The position numbers were made by a program, and so were the translations under genes. A stretch of DNA of 64,000 bases, taken from the NCBI RefSeq assembly GCF_000379185.1, contig NZ_KB900735.1:65682-129681 (forward strand). Reading direction: 5' to 3'. The notes below the pieces were generated by a model, which was not told the DNA's origin, did no database searches, and was given only the letters and a program-made list of their open reading frames with translations. Each line of letters begins with the position of its first letter. Positions within the stretch are counted from its first letter, which is position 1. Shown here piece after piece: positions 52,229 to 62,254 of this stretch. This DNA is from Capnocytophaga cynodegmi DSM 19736 (GTDB lineage Bacteria; Bacteroidota; Bacteroidia; Flavobacteriales; Flavobacteriaceae).

Positions 52229-52260
52229 AAAAAAAGGAGCAAATTTTCGCTCCTTTTTTT
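52229..52260. terminator. Bidirectional terminator
   Basis: AAAAAAAGGAGC / GCTCCTTTTTTT with an 8-nt loop between the convergent CapA-like and SusD genes. Confidence 0.88.
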
Positions 52261-52268
52261 ATTATAGT

Positions 52269-53753
52269 TTACCAACCAGGGTTTTGTTGCAACTTTCCGT
52301 GTTCTCTATCTCTTGCAGGAACAGGCCACACGAATTTGAAATCGTCAGCTGGACGATTTAACTCATAATATTGTTCTCTTGGAGTTCCAGACAAAAATTC
52401 TGTGTTTTGCGGAGTTCTTCTGATAACACTTTCTTTCCATCTTTTTAAATCAAAAAGTCGGAATCCTTCAAAAGCTAACTCACGTGAACGCTCATTTTTA
52501 ATTTCTTGAAATAAAGTATCTCCATTAACTGTTACACTTGATAAACCTCTTGCTTCCCTTAATAGGTTTAGGTATTTTCGTGCGTTCACTTCATCATTAT
52601 TTTTAAAAGCACTTTCACTGGCTATTAAGTACAATTCTGGAATTCGGAAAACTTTTGGTGCGTGAGCATAGTTGTTACTTATTGTTGTTGTTGATAAAGT
52701 TTCATTTATAGGATATTTATGTACGATATAAATATCAGGGTAATATTCATCCAGTGGTGTAACTAACTCCACTTTTTCAAAATAAACTCTTTTTCTGTGG
52801 TCGTTATCATCAAACAAATCAACAGCCCATTTAGTAGGTACATAATCTGCTTCAAATTCTTTAAAGGAGTTTATTCTAAAAAATATGTCATTAGTAGAAG
52901 GCAATTGGTCAGGAGTAGCAATGTAAAGTTGAGTAATGCTTTCTTGTGCATTATCCTTGTGCCATATTTCTCTCAATTCATCAGAAGAAGTAGCTAAAGC
53001 ATACGTATTCGTAGAAATTAAATCTTCTGCTACTTTGTAAGCATCTTCCCATTTTCCCATATACATCAAAACTCTTGCTTTTAAGGCTTTAACAGCATCA
53101 ATAGTAAAAGTATCGGCATTTATAGCTCCTGTTTTATTTTTTAGCAGGTCTTCCGCTTTTGTTATGTCAGATAGAATAAAATCATAAGTTTCTTGTAAAG
53201 AGGCTCTTTGGTTTTTAGTTTTCACGTCATAAACTTTTTCCAAGGGTAATCCTAAATCGTTAGAAGCTGTATTGGCATCATATACTTTACAGAAAGCAGT
53301 TGCTAATCGTGTGTACAAAAAAGCTCTACCTAAATGCATCTCACCAATATATTGGTTTAGTAATTCTTGCTCTTCAGCATTTTTTAGTATAATTTTAGGG
53401 AATCCTTCAAGGGCCGTGTTAATATTAGCAATGGTTCGATAATCCTCAAACCATATTTCTCTGGTGGTGGGCTCTGATACTGTGAAAGTTTCCCAACGAT
53501 GTATGTTTTTATATTCTCCGAAAGCCGTTACATTTAGTAAGTCAGCTTGTACTTCATTGGCAATCACGTACGTTCCATATACGCTTCGTCGTAAACGTAT
53601 ATACATACCATTTACCCAACTTTCTGCATCAATGAGTTTTTCAAAAGTATCTTTTGAAGAAATGTTTTCGTAGGGTGATTGGTCTAAGTTACTACAACTA
53701 CTTAATGATAGTAAGGTAGTTACAAAAAATATAATATATGTTAACTTTTTCAT
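52269..53753 (-). CDS. SusD/RagB-family surface lipoprotein
   Basis: 494 residues. Lipobox 'LSSC' with Cys20. 'LDQSPYENISSKDTFEKLIDAESWVNGMY', 'LYTRLATAFCKVYD', an internal TPR-like helical core ('VKALKARVLMYMGKWEDAYKVAEDL') and the end 'ELAFEGFRLFDLKRW' plus 'VWPVPARD' are family hallmarks. It forms the substrate-binding lid over the SusC channel whose gene lies 11 bp upstream. No glycoside hydrolase or regulator is beside the pair, so the ligand may be a peptide or glycan of unknown type. Confidence 0.95.
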   Translation of the reverse strand: MKKLTYIIFFVTTLLSLSSCSNLDQSPYENISSKDTFEKLIDAESWVNGMYIRLRRSVYGTYVIANEVQADLLNVTAFGEYKNIHRWETFTVSEPTTREIWFEDYRTIANINTALEGFPKIILKNAEEQELLNQYIGEMHLGRAFLYTRLATAFCKVYDANTASNDLGLPLEKVYDVKTKNQRASLQETYDFILSDITKAEDLLKNKTGAINADTFTIDAVKALKARVLMYMGKWEDAYKVAEDLISTNTYALATSSDELREIWHKDNAQESITQLYIATPDQLPSTNDIFFRINSFKEFEADYVPTKWAVDLFDDNDHRKRVYFEKVELVTPLDEYYPDIYIVHKYPINETLSTTTISNNYAHAPKVFRIPELYLIASESAFKNNDEVNARKYLNLLREARGLSSVTVNGDTLFQEIKNERSRELAFEGFRLFDLKRWKESVIRRTPQNTEFLSGTPREQYYELNRPADDFKFVWPVPARDREHGKLQQNPGW

Positions 53754-53764
53754 TTTGTTTTTAA

Positions 53765-56700
53765 TTAAAATTGAACTTCAATTCCAAAAGTATATTGTTT
53801 CGTACTTGGGTTTGCTCCAGATGATATATCTATGTCAAACTCAGGGTCTAATCCTGTGTATCTAGTGAATGTAAGTAAGTTACGTCCTGTTCCAAAGAAA
53901 CGAATTTGTTTGAAAAAACCTATTTGTTTGATAGCTTCCTCAGGAAGAGTGTAAGAGAGGGTTATATCTTTCATTCGAATGAAAGATGCGTCTTCAATCA
54001 AACGACTGTCGTACTGTGTAAATAAATTTCCATGTTCATAGCTTGGGAAACGAGCAATGTCACCAGGCTTTTTCCAGTTGTCAAATATTGTTTTACTTTG
54101 GTTGTTATCTGAATGGAAAGTGGTAGCAATTGGATTTTCAGTATAATAACGATCTCCATTTATCATATATTTTCCTGATGAAAAGGAAAAAGACATCCGT
54201 AAGTTAAAGGCTTTATAACCAGCATCTAACCCAAAACCACCATTAAAAGGAGGATTTCGTTTGATACCTGTATTTTGCCTAAGAGTATGGTCATCGAAAG
54301 TAGTCGTAACTTTATTATCATCTTTAACTAGTTGTGTGATATCTTCTCCTGGTACATACCATTCCGAACGTCCTGTTTCAGGATTTACATGTTTGAATAT
54401 GGGATACACATATACTAGGGGTTGCCCCACAATCTGGCTAACTGGACTAGATTCTCCGATAATATATGGTTTTCCTTCATGTAAAGAAAGTACCTTTTCT
54501 TGATTGTAGTTAAGTGATATAAAAGGTGTTATGTAGAATTTGTTTTTCTCATTAGCAAATAAGTTAGCTGAAAAGGAAACATCGACACCTCTGTTTCTAA
54601 AATCTCCACCATTTTCCATAATCCCTGTAGTACCCGAAAAGGAAGGACGATAAATATAACCTAACATATTCGTAGTTTTTCGCTCGTAAAAATCAACATT
54701 TAGGTTAATTTTTTTGAAAAGAGCAACGTTAAAGCCAATGGTAGTCTTTATCTGTTTTTGCCATTGTAAATCTGGATTACCAGGGTCACTCAATAGGTAA
54801 CCTGGTCTTTTTTTGTAAAAATTATCGTTACGTACCAAAGCCAATGAGGCATACTCTGAGATAACATCTGCATTTCCACTGGTTCCAATACTAAATTTTA
54901 CATCCAAATTGTTTATCCACGAAAGGTTTTTAAGAAAATTTTCTTGACTAATTTTCCATAATGCACCAATAGCCCAAAAGTTAGCATATCGGTTATTTGC
55001 TCCAAAGCGAGAAGAGCCATCACGACGTGCAGAAAAATCAAAGAAATATCTCTCTTTAAGTTGATAATCAATACGCCCGAAGAATGAATTGTAACTGCTT
55101 CCTGAACGTCTTTCACCTACTTCTTTATTCTCATTTCCGTGTATGAGCAATGTTGCTTTATCGGAAGTTTGCCCTTCTGACGAAGCAGTAACTTGTCCAT
55201 AGTCCTCGTCAATACTTTCTTGTCCCAAGAGGAAAGTAAGAGTATTACTATCATTAACATTCCATTTATATTCTGCAGTATTTGTAAATGTTTTTATGAG
55301 TCGTTCTACCTTACTTTTCTTAGCAAATGCATTTCCCCTGAAAAAATAGAGTCTTTTAGCTTTTTCTACGTATGAAGGTAGTAATACTTCTTCACTGCTA
55401 ATATTAAAATATTGTAGACCAGCTTGTGATTTAAAAACTAAATTCTGGATTGGTGTGATTGTAATATTAGCTTGTGGTATAAAATTGATATTCTTAGATG
55501 CCCCAGGATTATTTTCTGCCAAATAATGCGGGTGAGGAAGTCCTATAACAGGTACATAATCGTAACGATTTCCTTTTTCATCAACAGGTGAGTAAATCGG
55601 AGGGGTAAGCACAGAAAGACTTCCATAAAAACTATTAACACCTCCTGAGGCGTAAGGATTAATCATATATTTGGCATATCCAGATGAAAGGCTAAGCTCA
55701 ATTTTAAGCCAATTATTTATATTACTGTTAAGATTGAAACGAGCTGTATATCTTTTAAAACCAGAGCGATACATAAGTCCTTCTTGTTCATAAAAACCTC
55801 CAGAAGCGTAATAACGAGTATTACTTCCTCCTCCCATAAAAGATATATTTATTTGTTGATCAGGTACATTATCCTTAAAATAAACTCTGTCCCAACGTAT
55901 TTTGTTAGGAAACGCTTTAAGAAGTTCATCAGCCTCTTGTCGAGTTTTTTCTTTTTTCTCAACTAAAAAGTCTGCATATTCTTCGGGGTTCATCATACCA
56001 TCAAAGAACTTTCTACTTGCCAAACTTGAAAAACCATACTGAGAACTTATGGTAACTGTAGCAGATTCTCTTGTTTTTCCACTTTTGGTTGTTATATAAA
56101 CCACTCCGTTGGCAGCTCTGGTTCCATAGATTGATGTAGCTGAAGCATCTTTCAAAACTGAAACGCTTTGAAAATCAGAAGGATTAAGCAAAACTACAAC
56201 ATCTTTTGATACAGGCGAACCATCAAGGATGAACAGAGGATTATCTGCTCCTCCATAGGTAGAACCCATTCCGTGTAAACGAATGCTTCCCATTCCGTAA
56301 GGCTCACCAGAGGTAGAAAAAATGGAAAGTCCAGCTACTTTTCCCTGCAAAGCGTCTAAAACACTTGCTGAAGGCTTGTTTGTTAGCTTTTCTCCATCTA
56401 CCTTTACAATGGAACCTGCAATGGTGCTAATTTTTTTAGCAGAACCATAACCTACCACCACAACATCATCAAGCTGATTGATAGATTCCTTAAGAACAAT
56501 TGAAAAATTGCTGTCCGTTGAGGTTACTTTCTTTTCTTGGGTGTCCATACCTAAGTATGAAAAGACAAGTATGTCACCTTCTTGGGCTTCAATCTGAAAT
56601 TGTCCGTAAAAATCAGTTTCTACACCTTTCTTTGTGTTTTTAATAATAACACTAACCCCTGGTAAAACAATACCAGTAGCATCTGTAACTCTCCCTGTTA

Positions 56701-56794
56701 CAATCTTTGTTTGGGCAAATAAATTACCAATTCCCAAACTCAAAACAATGACTACCAAAAGCCACTTAAATGCAGTTTTGTTTTTGTGTTCCAT
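53765..56794 (-). CDS. SusC/RagA-family TonB-dependent outer-membrane transporter
   Basis: 1009 residues with signal peptide ('GIGNLFAQ'). Carboxypeptidase-like regulatory domain at 30-105 ('VTGRVTDATGIVLPGVSV'), TonB box-like 'DDVVVVGYGSAKK' (~113-125), plug domain with 'LDALQGKVAGLSI' and 'NPLFILDGSPVS', then a 22-stranded barrel ending 'KQYTFGIEVQF'. It imports large ligands with TonB energy together with the SusD lid. The gene is first in its operon. Confidence 0.96.
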   Translation of the reverse strand: MEHKNKTAFKWLLVVIVLSLGIGNLFAQTKIVTGRVTDATGIVLPGVSVIIKNTKKGVETDFYGQFQIEAQEGDILVFSYLGMDTQEKKVTSTDSNFSIVLKESINQLDDVVVVGYGSAKKISTIAGSIVKVDGEKLTNKPSASVLDALQGKVAGLSIFSTSGEPYGMGSIRLHGMGSTYGGADNPLFILDGSPVSKDVVVLLNPSDFQSVSVLKDASATSIYGTRAANGVVYITTKSGKTRESATVTISSQYGFSSLASRKFFDGMMNPEEYADFLVEKKEKTRQEADELLKAFPNKIRWDRVYFKDNVPDQQINISFMGGGSNTRYYASGGFYEQEGLMYRSGFKRYTARFNLNSNINNWLKIELSLSSGYAKYMINPYASGGVNSFYGSLSVLTPPIYSPVDEKGNRYDYVPVIGLPHPHYLAENNPGASKNINFIPQANITITPIQNLVFKSQAGLQYFNISSEEVLLPSYVEKAKRLYFFRGNAFAKKSKVERLIKTFTNTAEYKWNVNDSNTLTFLLGQESIDEDYGQVTASSEGQTSDKATLLIHGNENKEVGERRSGSSYNSFFGRIDYQLKERYFFDFSARRDGSSRFGANNRYANFWAIGALWKISQENFLKNLSWINNLDVKFSIGTSGNADVISEYASLALVRNDNFYKKRPGYLLSDPGNPDLQWQKQIKTTIGFNVALFKKINLNVDFYERKTTNMLGYIYRPSFSGTTGIMENGGDFRNRGVDVSFSANLFANEKNKFYITPFISLNYNQEKVLSLHEGKPYIIGESSPVSQIVGQPLVYVYPIFKHVNPETGRSEWYVPGEDITQLVKDDNKVTTTFDDHTLRQNTGIKRNPPFNGGFGLDAGYKAFNLRMSFSFSSGKYMINGDRYYTENPIATTFHSDNNQSKTIFDNWKKPGDIARFPSYEHGNLFTQYDSRLIEDASFIRMKDITLSYTLPEEAIKQIGFFKQIRFFGTGRNLLTFTRYTGLDPEFDIDISSGANPSTKQYTFGIEVQF

Positions 56795-56820
56795 TATAAA
56801 TATATGCTAAATATCAACGG

Positions 56821-56828
56821 CAAATATA
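56821..56828 (-). promoter_or_regulatory. -7 box of the susCD promoter
   Basis: TATATTTG on the minus strand fits TAnnTTTG, 27 bp before the SusC ATG. No good -33 element. Confidence 0.45.
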
Positions 56829-56995
56829 TTATATTATTTCAAATAAATGCAGTTTTTTAGAAAAAAGTATGTTGTTGTTTTTTTAATTTTTTAGAGAAAT
56901 GAAAGCTTGAAGAATTTTTTTGTAAGACATTTTGAAAAAATGTATTTTTTAAAAGAATTAATTTTTATTTTAGCCGAAATTTTACCATTTAATGT

Positions 56996-58321
56996 ATGAA
57001 AAATGAATTATTATTAACAGCAGTTATGCTTTCAGGAAGTTTTAGTATGGCACAGGAAGTTTCTTTTGAGGAGTATGACCTGACAAATGGCTTACACGTT
57101 ATTTTGCATCAGGATAATTCGGCACCCGTTGTAGCTGTGGGAGTTATGTACCACGTGGGGGCAAAAGACGAAGACAGAACTCGTACAGGATTTGCGCATT
57201 TTTTTGAACATCTTTTGTTTGAAGGTACGCAAAACATTGAACGGGGAAAATGGTTCGATATTGTATCTTCAAACGGAGGTACAAATAACGCTTTCACTAC
57301 ACAAGACAAGACCTACTATTACGAAGTTTTTCCTTCAAACAGTCTTGAATTAGGACTTTGGATGGAGTCTGAACGACTTTTACACCCTGTAATTAATGAA
57401 ATTGGCGTAAGTACACAGAATTCAGTCGTGAAAGAGGAGAAAAAGCAACGTCTTGACAATGCTCCTTATGGGAAAATTATGTATCGTACAGGAATAAACC
57501 CACATTTATTCAAAAAACACCCCTATGGAGAGTCTGTTATTGGACAAATTGAACATTTAGACGCGGCAAAGTTGGAAGAATTTATTGCTTTCAAAAAGAA
57601 ATTCTACAATCCGAATAATGCCGTTTTGGTTGTTACAGGAGATTTTGAGAAGCTCCAAACTAAAAAGTGGATTGAGAATTATTTTGGGTCAATTCCTAAT
57701 ACGGGAGAAAAAATCGTTCGTACAAAAATTCAGGAAGAACCGATTACAAAGGCTATTAAAGTAACTGATTATGATGCAAATATTCAGTTACCTATAAAAA
57801 TATACGCCTATCGAACTCCTGGAATGACTGAAAAAGATGCGTATGTTTTAGATTTAATTTCTTCAATTTTAACAGGAGGAAAAAGTTCACGAATGTATAA
57901 AAAGATGGTTGATGAAAAGAAAACAGCTTTGCAAGTATTGGCTTTTTCAGATTCACAGGAAGATTACGGAACATATATTATGGGGGCTTTGCCAATGGCA
58001 GGAATTAGCTTAGAAACACTTGGCAAGGAAATGGATGAGGAAATTCAAAAACTTCAAAATGAGTTGATTTCAAAAAGAGAGTTCGATAAACTCCAAAATC
58101 AAATAGAGAGTCGCTTTGTAAGTGCAAATTCAAATATGGAGGGAATTGCTCTTTCACTGGCAAATTATTATCTTTTTTATAAAGATACTGGTTTGATAAA
58201 CAAGCAAATAGATATATATCACTCTATAACCAGAGAAGATATTCAGCGTGTGGCTAGAAAATATCTTAATGAAAATCAGCGTTTAGATCTTGATTATTTG
58301 CCTGAAAACTTAAAACAATAA
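56996..58321 (+). CDS. M16 zinc peptidase, catalytic subunit
   Basis: 441 residues with a short signal peptide. The inverted zinc motif HxxEH is H68-F-F-E71-H72 in 'GFAHFFEHLLFEGT', with the further Glu ligand in 'NSVVKEEKKQR' about 75 residues on. A second inactive M16 lobe follows, as in processing peptidases. The next gene, six bases later, encodes a partner without the zinc motif. Such pairs act as heterodimers in the periplasm; the peptide substrate is unknown. Confidence 0.93.
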   Translation: MKNELLLTAVMLSGSFSMAQEVSFEEYDLTNGLHVILHQDNSAPVVAVGVMYHVGAKDEDRTRTGFAHFFEHLLFEGTQNIERGKWFDIVSSNGGTNNAFTTQDKTYYYEVFPSNSLELGLWMESERLLHPVINEIGVSTQNSVVKEEKKQRLDNAPYGKIMYRTGINPHLFKKHPYGESVIGQIEHLDAAKLEEFIAFKKKFYNPNNAVLVVTGDFEKLQTKKWIENYFGSIPNTGEKIVRTKIQEEPITKAIKVTDYDANIQLPIKIYAYRTPGMTEKDAYVLDLISSILTGGKSSRMYKKMVDEKKTALQVLAFSDSQEDYGTYIMGALPMAGISLETLGKEMDEEIQKLQNELISKREFDKLQNQIESRFVSANSNMEGIALSLANYYLFYKDTGLINKQIDIYHSITREDIQRVARKYLNENQRLDLDYLPENLKQ

Positions 58322-58326
58322 TTTTA

Positions 58327-60411
58327 ATGATTACGCGTATGAAACTGAATATAAAATTTCTAATAACATCAATTTTTTTATTTGCAATGTCAATGACAAA
58401 GGCTCAGGTAGATAGGTCAAAAATGCCTGTTTCAGGAAAAACTCCTACCATTAATTTGGGAACTCCCACAACGTATAAATTGCCTAACGGATTAACATTA
58501 TTAGTGGTAGAAAATCATAAGCTTCCTAAAATAAGTGTTAGTTTGAATATTGATGAAGCTCCTGTTCTTGAGGGAGATAAGGCGGGAATTTCTGAAATTA
58601 CATCAGCTTTGATGGGAAATGGAACGACATCTATTTCAAAAGATGCTTTTAATGAAGAGGTAGATTATTTGGCTGGAAATATCTCATTATCAGCAAGAGG
58701 AGCAAGTGCATCTTCACTAACCAGATATTTTCCACGAATCTTACAACTTATGGCAGATGCTGCACTAAATCCCAATTTCACCCAAGAGGAATTGGATAAA
58801 GAAAAAGCCAAATTAGTTCAAGGAATTAAGGCTGGAGAAAATAGTGTAGAGTCAATCGTTGGACGTGTACAAGGTGTATTAGTCTATGGGAAAAATCACC
58901 CTTACGGAGAATATCTAACGGAAGAAACTATTAATAGCATCACTTTGGAAGATGTTAAAGCTTTCTATAAAAAGCATTTTTTACCAACAAATGCATATAT
59001 GGTAGTTTCAGGAGATATTAATCCGAAGGAAGCTAAAAAGCTGATAACTAAATATTTTAAAGAGTGGAAGTCAATGAAAACAGCTTCTGAAGAATTGATA
59101 ACTCCTAAAAATGCTGAAACTACACAAATCAATTTGGTGGATTTATCCAGTGCGGTTCAATCTGAAATACGTGTGGATAATTTGATTGATTTGAAAATGT
59201 CTGATAAAGATTACTTTCCTTTGATTATCGCCAATTATATTTTGGGAGGAGGTTTTGGAAGTTACATCAATATGAATCTGCGTGAAAAAAATGGATTTAC
59301 TTATGGTGCAGGGTCCTATACCAAACCAAATAAATGGACAAAAGGGAACTTTGGAGTTTCGACCAAAGTAGGAAATAATGTAGTGGACCGTGCTGTTCTG
59401 GAGATTTTAAAAGAAATTCAACGTATTCGTAATGAATATGTTAGTGACGAACATCTTGCCCAAGCAAAATCTCAATATTTAGGTAAGTTCATAATGGCGA
59501 CAGAAAATCCTCAAACAACAGCAAGTTATGCAATTAATATAAAAACACAAAACTTGCCTGATGATTTCTATAAAAATTATATTGCAAATATAAATGCGGT
59601 AACTAAGGAAGATATCAAACGCGTTGCTAATAAATATTTTAATATTGATAATCTGCGTTTTACGATTGTTAGTAAGGCGAGTGATGTAGCCGATAAATTT
59701 GAGAATTTGACATTTGAAGGGAAAGAGTTACCAGTTTTTTATTTTGATAAATACGGAAATCCAACCACAAAGATTACTCAGAAAAAAGAAGTTCCTGCTG
59801 GGGTAAGTGTAAAAACTATTTTAGAGAATTATTTAAAAGCTATCGGAGATGTGAAATCTGTAAAAACAATACTGATGGAGGCAAAAGGAGAGATACAAGG
59901 AATGCCAGTAGATTTTTCCATAAAACGTAGTGGTAATGACAAGTTTTTACAAACGATGGGAGCAATGGGAATGATGCTTTCCAAACAATTGGTTAACGGA
60001 AATATTGTTTCAGCAGAGGCACAAGGACAGAAAATTCCTCTTTCGGATAAAGATGCTGAAGTGTTGAAGAAAGAAGCAGGTGTTTTTCCTGAAGTTAATC
60101 AAATTAGTGATAGTAGTTTGAGATTGATAGGGATAGAATCTCACGAGGGGAAAGACGTTTATGTGGTAGCCCTTTCTGATAGTAAAAAGGTTTTCTATGA
60201 TGTAGCTTCAGGTTTGAAAGTTGCAGAAGTTTCTGTTGCAGAGATGGGTGGTCAAACTTTTGAAACTATTGTAACTTATGGTGATTATCGTGAAGTTAAG
60301 GGGATTAGATTTCCTTTTGTGATTTCATCTTCAATGGCTGTTCAGGCTTTTGAATTTAAAGTTACAGACTTAAAATTGAATGAAGGAGTTTCAGATGCTG
60401 ATTTTCAGTAG
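58327..60411 (+). CDS. M16 family non-catalytic partner with C-terminal extension
   Basis: 694 residues; start ATG 58327 or 58339. Signal peptide ends 'MTKAQ'. Two M16 lobes are present but the place of HxxEH reads 'AGISEITSALM', so zinc is not bound. The 'R-Y' substrate motif region 'GAGSYTKPN' is kept in the second lobe. The last ~200 residues ('FYDVASGLKVAEVS', 'DYREVKGIRFPF') look like an outer-membrane lipoprotein-sorting (LolA/LolB-like) fold. Probably forms the heterodimer with the preceding catalytic subunit. Confidence 0.9.
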   Translation: MITRMKLNIKFLITSIFLFAMSMTKAQVDRSKMPVSGKTPTINLGTPTTYKLPNGLTLLVVENHKLPKISVSLNIDEAPVLEGDKAGISEITSALMGNGTTSISKDAFNEEVDYLAGNISLSARGASASSLTRYFPRILQLMADAALNPNFTQEELDKEKAKLVQGIKAGENSVESIVGRVQGVLVYGKNHPYGEYLTEETINSITLEDVKAFYKKHFLPTNAYMVVSGDINPKEAKKLITKYFKEWKSMKTASEELITPKNAETTQINLVDLSSAVQSEIRVDNLIDLKMSDKDYFPLIIANYILGGGFGSYINMNLREKNGFTYGAGSYTKPNKWTKGNFGVSTKVGNNVVDRAVLEILKEIQRIRNEYVSDEHLAQAKSQYLGKFIMATENPQTTASYAINIKTQNLPDDFYKNYIANINAVTKEDIKRVANKYFNIDNLRFTIVSKASDVADKFENLTFEGKELPVFYFDKYGNPTTKITQKKEVPAGVSVKTILENYLKAIGDVKSVKTILMEAKGEIQGMPVDFSIKRSGNDKFLQTMGAMGMMLSKQLVNGNIVSAEAQGQKIPLSDKDAEVLKKEAGVFPEVNQISDSSLRLIGIESHEGKDVYVVALSDSKKVFYDVASGLKVAEVSVAEMGGQTFETIVTYGDYREVKGIRFPFVISSSMAVQAFEFKVTDLKLNEGVSDADFQ

Positions 60412-60426
60412 TTCTTTTCTGTAAAT

Positions 60427-60459
60427 AAAAAAAGCGGCTTTATTTTAGCCGCTTTTTTT
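60427..60459. terminator. Bidirectional terminator
   Basis: AAAAAAAGCGGCT / AGCCGCTTTTTTT with a 7-nt loop between the convergent M16 partner and PPIase genes. Confidence 0.9.
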
Positions 60460-60476
60460 ATTTTATAAATCATTTT

Positions 60477-61601
60477 TTATTGTGCAATTCCAACAATTTC
60501 AATATCAAAAATTAAATCGCTATTTGGAGGGATAACTCCTTGAGCCCCTCTTTCTCCATATCCTAACGCAGAAGGAATGAAAACTCGAGCTTTTTCACCT
60601 ACTTTTAAAGTAAGTAAAGCCTCTTTAAAGCCAGGGATTAATTGAGCAGATTTGTTGTAATCCATTGGTATTGGGGTATATCCATTACCTCTTTCACGTG
60701 CTACATTGTATTTTCCGAAAGCCTCTTCTACCTCTTTTACGTTTGAATCGAATAGTGTTCCATCGGTCAAATATCCAGCGTAATTTACAAGAACCTGTTG
60801 TGTGTGTTTAGGAGTTTCTCCCTCACTTTCTCTTAAAATGAGAACTTTTATTCCAGAAGGGAACGCCTTAGCTTCAGTCTCTTGTACTTTAACTTCAGCT
60901 AAAAATTTATTTGTAGACTCTTTAATTTTGTTTTCTCTTTCTTTTTCTCTTTTTTCTGCATTAGCAAAATAATCTTCGATGGTTTTAACGGCATTGAATT
61001 TTTCAGCTCCTTTTCCACTACGTATGATTGATATGCTGTTGATTTTCACATCTTCAATAGGTCTGTTTGCCTCCGCAGTAGCTACATTGGCAATAGAGTC
61101 AATTACTTCCAATCCTTCAACGGTTTCACCAAAAACTGTATGTCTGCCATCAAGGTGAGGAGTTGGTACGTGAGTTATGAAGAACTGGCTACCATTGGTT
61201 GCAGGTCCTGCATTTGCCATTGAAAGTATTCCTTTTTTATCGTGCTTTAGATGGTCAACAAATTCATCTTCAAATCGATAGCCTGGGTCGCCCATTCCAG
61301 TTCCTGTTGGGTCTCCACCCTGAATCATAAAATCCTTGATAACACGATGGAAAATCACACCATTGTAGTAAGGTTTCCCTTTGAATTCACTTTTCACAAA
61401 AGAATTTGTCCCTTCTGCCAATGTAACAAAGTTTGCCACAGTAACGGGCGTTTCTTCGTAATTAAGTTTTATGATGATATTCCCTTTATTTGTATGAATA
61501 TCAGCAAATAATCCATCTCCTAAGTTAGAAGGTTTCTGTGATTTGCAACTAAAGAAAATTGCCGTTGCAAAAAACAACATAATGATGTTCATTCGTTTCA
61601 T
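60477..61601 (-). CDS. Lipoprotein fusing cyclophilin and FKBP peptidyl-prolyl isomerases
   Basis: 374 residues. Lipobox with Cys19 ('FFSC'). Cyclophilin domain at ~30-200 ('GVIFHRVIKDFMIQGGD', 'SQFFITHVPTPHLDGRHTVFG'), a charged helical linker, and an FKBP domain at ~265-374 ('VLVNYAGYLTDGTLFDSN', 'GERGAQGVIPPNSDLIFDIEI'). Both catalyse proline cis-trans isomerisation; having both on one envelope lipoprotein is uncommon. It follows gldI (38 bp) in the same direction, so it may help fold exported or gliding proteins. Confidence 0.92.
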   Translation of the reverse strand: MKRMNIIMLFFATAIFFSCKSQKPSNLGDGLFADIHTNKGNIIIKLNYEETPVTVANFVTLAEGTNSFVKSEFKGKPYYNGVIFHRVIKDFMIQGGDPTGTGMGDPGYRFEDEFVDHLKHDKKGILSMANAGPATNGSQFFITHVPTPHLDGRHTVFGETVEGLEVIDSIANVATAEANRPIEDVKINSISIIRSGKGAEKFNAVKTIEDYFANAEKREKERENKIKESTNKFLAEVKVQETEAKAFPSGIKVLILRESEGETPKHTQQVLVNYAGYLTDGTLFDSNVKEVEEAFGKYNVARERGNGYTPIPMDYNKSAQLIPGFKEALLTLKVGEKARVFIPSALGYGERGAQGVIPPNSDLIFDIEIVGIAQ

Positions 61602-61639
61602 AAAATATTGATTTTTAATTAAATTTTTATTTGAAAACT

Positions 61640-62233
61640 TTACTGATTTAATGAAATTGTATCTTTTTTAGAATCTATTTCCTGTGTATTTTTATTTTTC
61701 TCGATTTTTATTACTCGTATTTTGGCAATGATTGGCTGATTATTTTCAATTTTGTCTTTATCTCCTCGATATCCGTAGGCAATTTCTGAAGGGAAGAAGA
61801 AAACACCACTTTCTCCCTCTTTTAAAATTTTTAAAGCAGACCGAAGTCCCAAAAAAAGCTCTTCTTTTTCAACAAAATATTGATAATTCCCATCTTCTGA
61901 CTCACTATAAATTTCATTTCCGCTGATGTCAGAAATACTATAGTTGTAAATTACTTTATCGCCAAACTGAGCTGTATAAGTAGCGTCAGGATTTTGTTGC
62001 GTGTAGTAGAATTTGAACCCGTGTTGCGAATCGACAAAGTTGTGTAACGTATCTTTTTTGATTATGGAATCAATCAAAGCTTCTTCCGAGCTAAGAAGTT
62101 GTTTGTTTTTTTCTGCTGATTCTTTCAAAAAAGTATTACCACTCTTTACAGAAATCGGGCGACGAGCTGGTTTCTCACTACAACCCATTATCAAAAGAGC
62201 CGTTGCAATCAAAAAAGTCAATTTTTTAAACAT
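61640..62233 (-). CDS. gldI: Gliding motility lipoprotein GldI (FKBP-type PPIase)
   Basis: 197 residues, lipobox 'LIMGC' with Cys18. A FKBP domain covers ~85-180 ('GDKVIYNYSISDISGNEIY', 'LGLRSALKILKEGESGVFFFPSEIAYGYRGD'). GldI is required for gliding in F. johnsoniae; the order DHH phosphoesterase, gldI, PPIase is typical of flavobacteria. Active-site residues of FKBP are only partly kept. Confidence 0.85.
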   Translation of the reverse strand: MFKKLTFLIATALLIMGCSEKPARRPISVKSGNTFLKESAEKNKQLLSSEEALIDSIIKKDTLHNFVDSQHGFKFYYTQQNPDATYTAQFGDKVIYNYSISDISGNEIYSESEDGNYQYFVEKEELFLGLRSALKILKEGESGVFFFPSEIAYGYRGDKDKIENNQPIIAKIRVIKIEKNKNTQEIDSKKDTISLNQ

Positions 62234-62254
62234 AATTCTCTTGTTTTGATTTTG

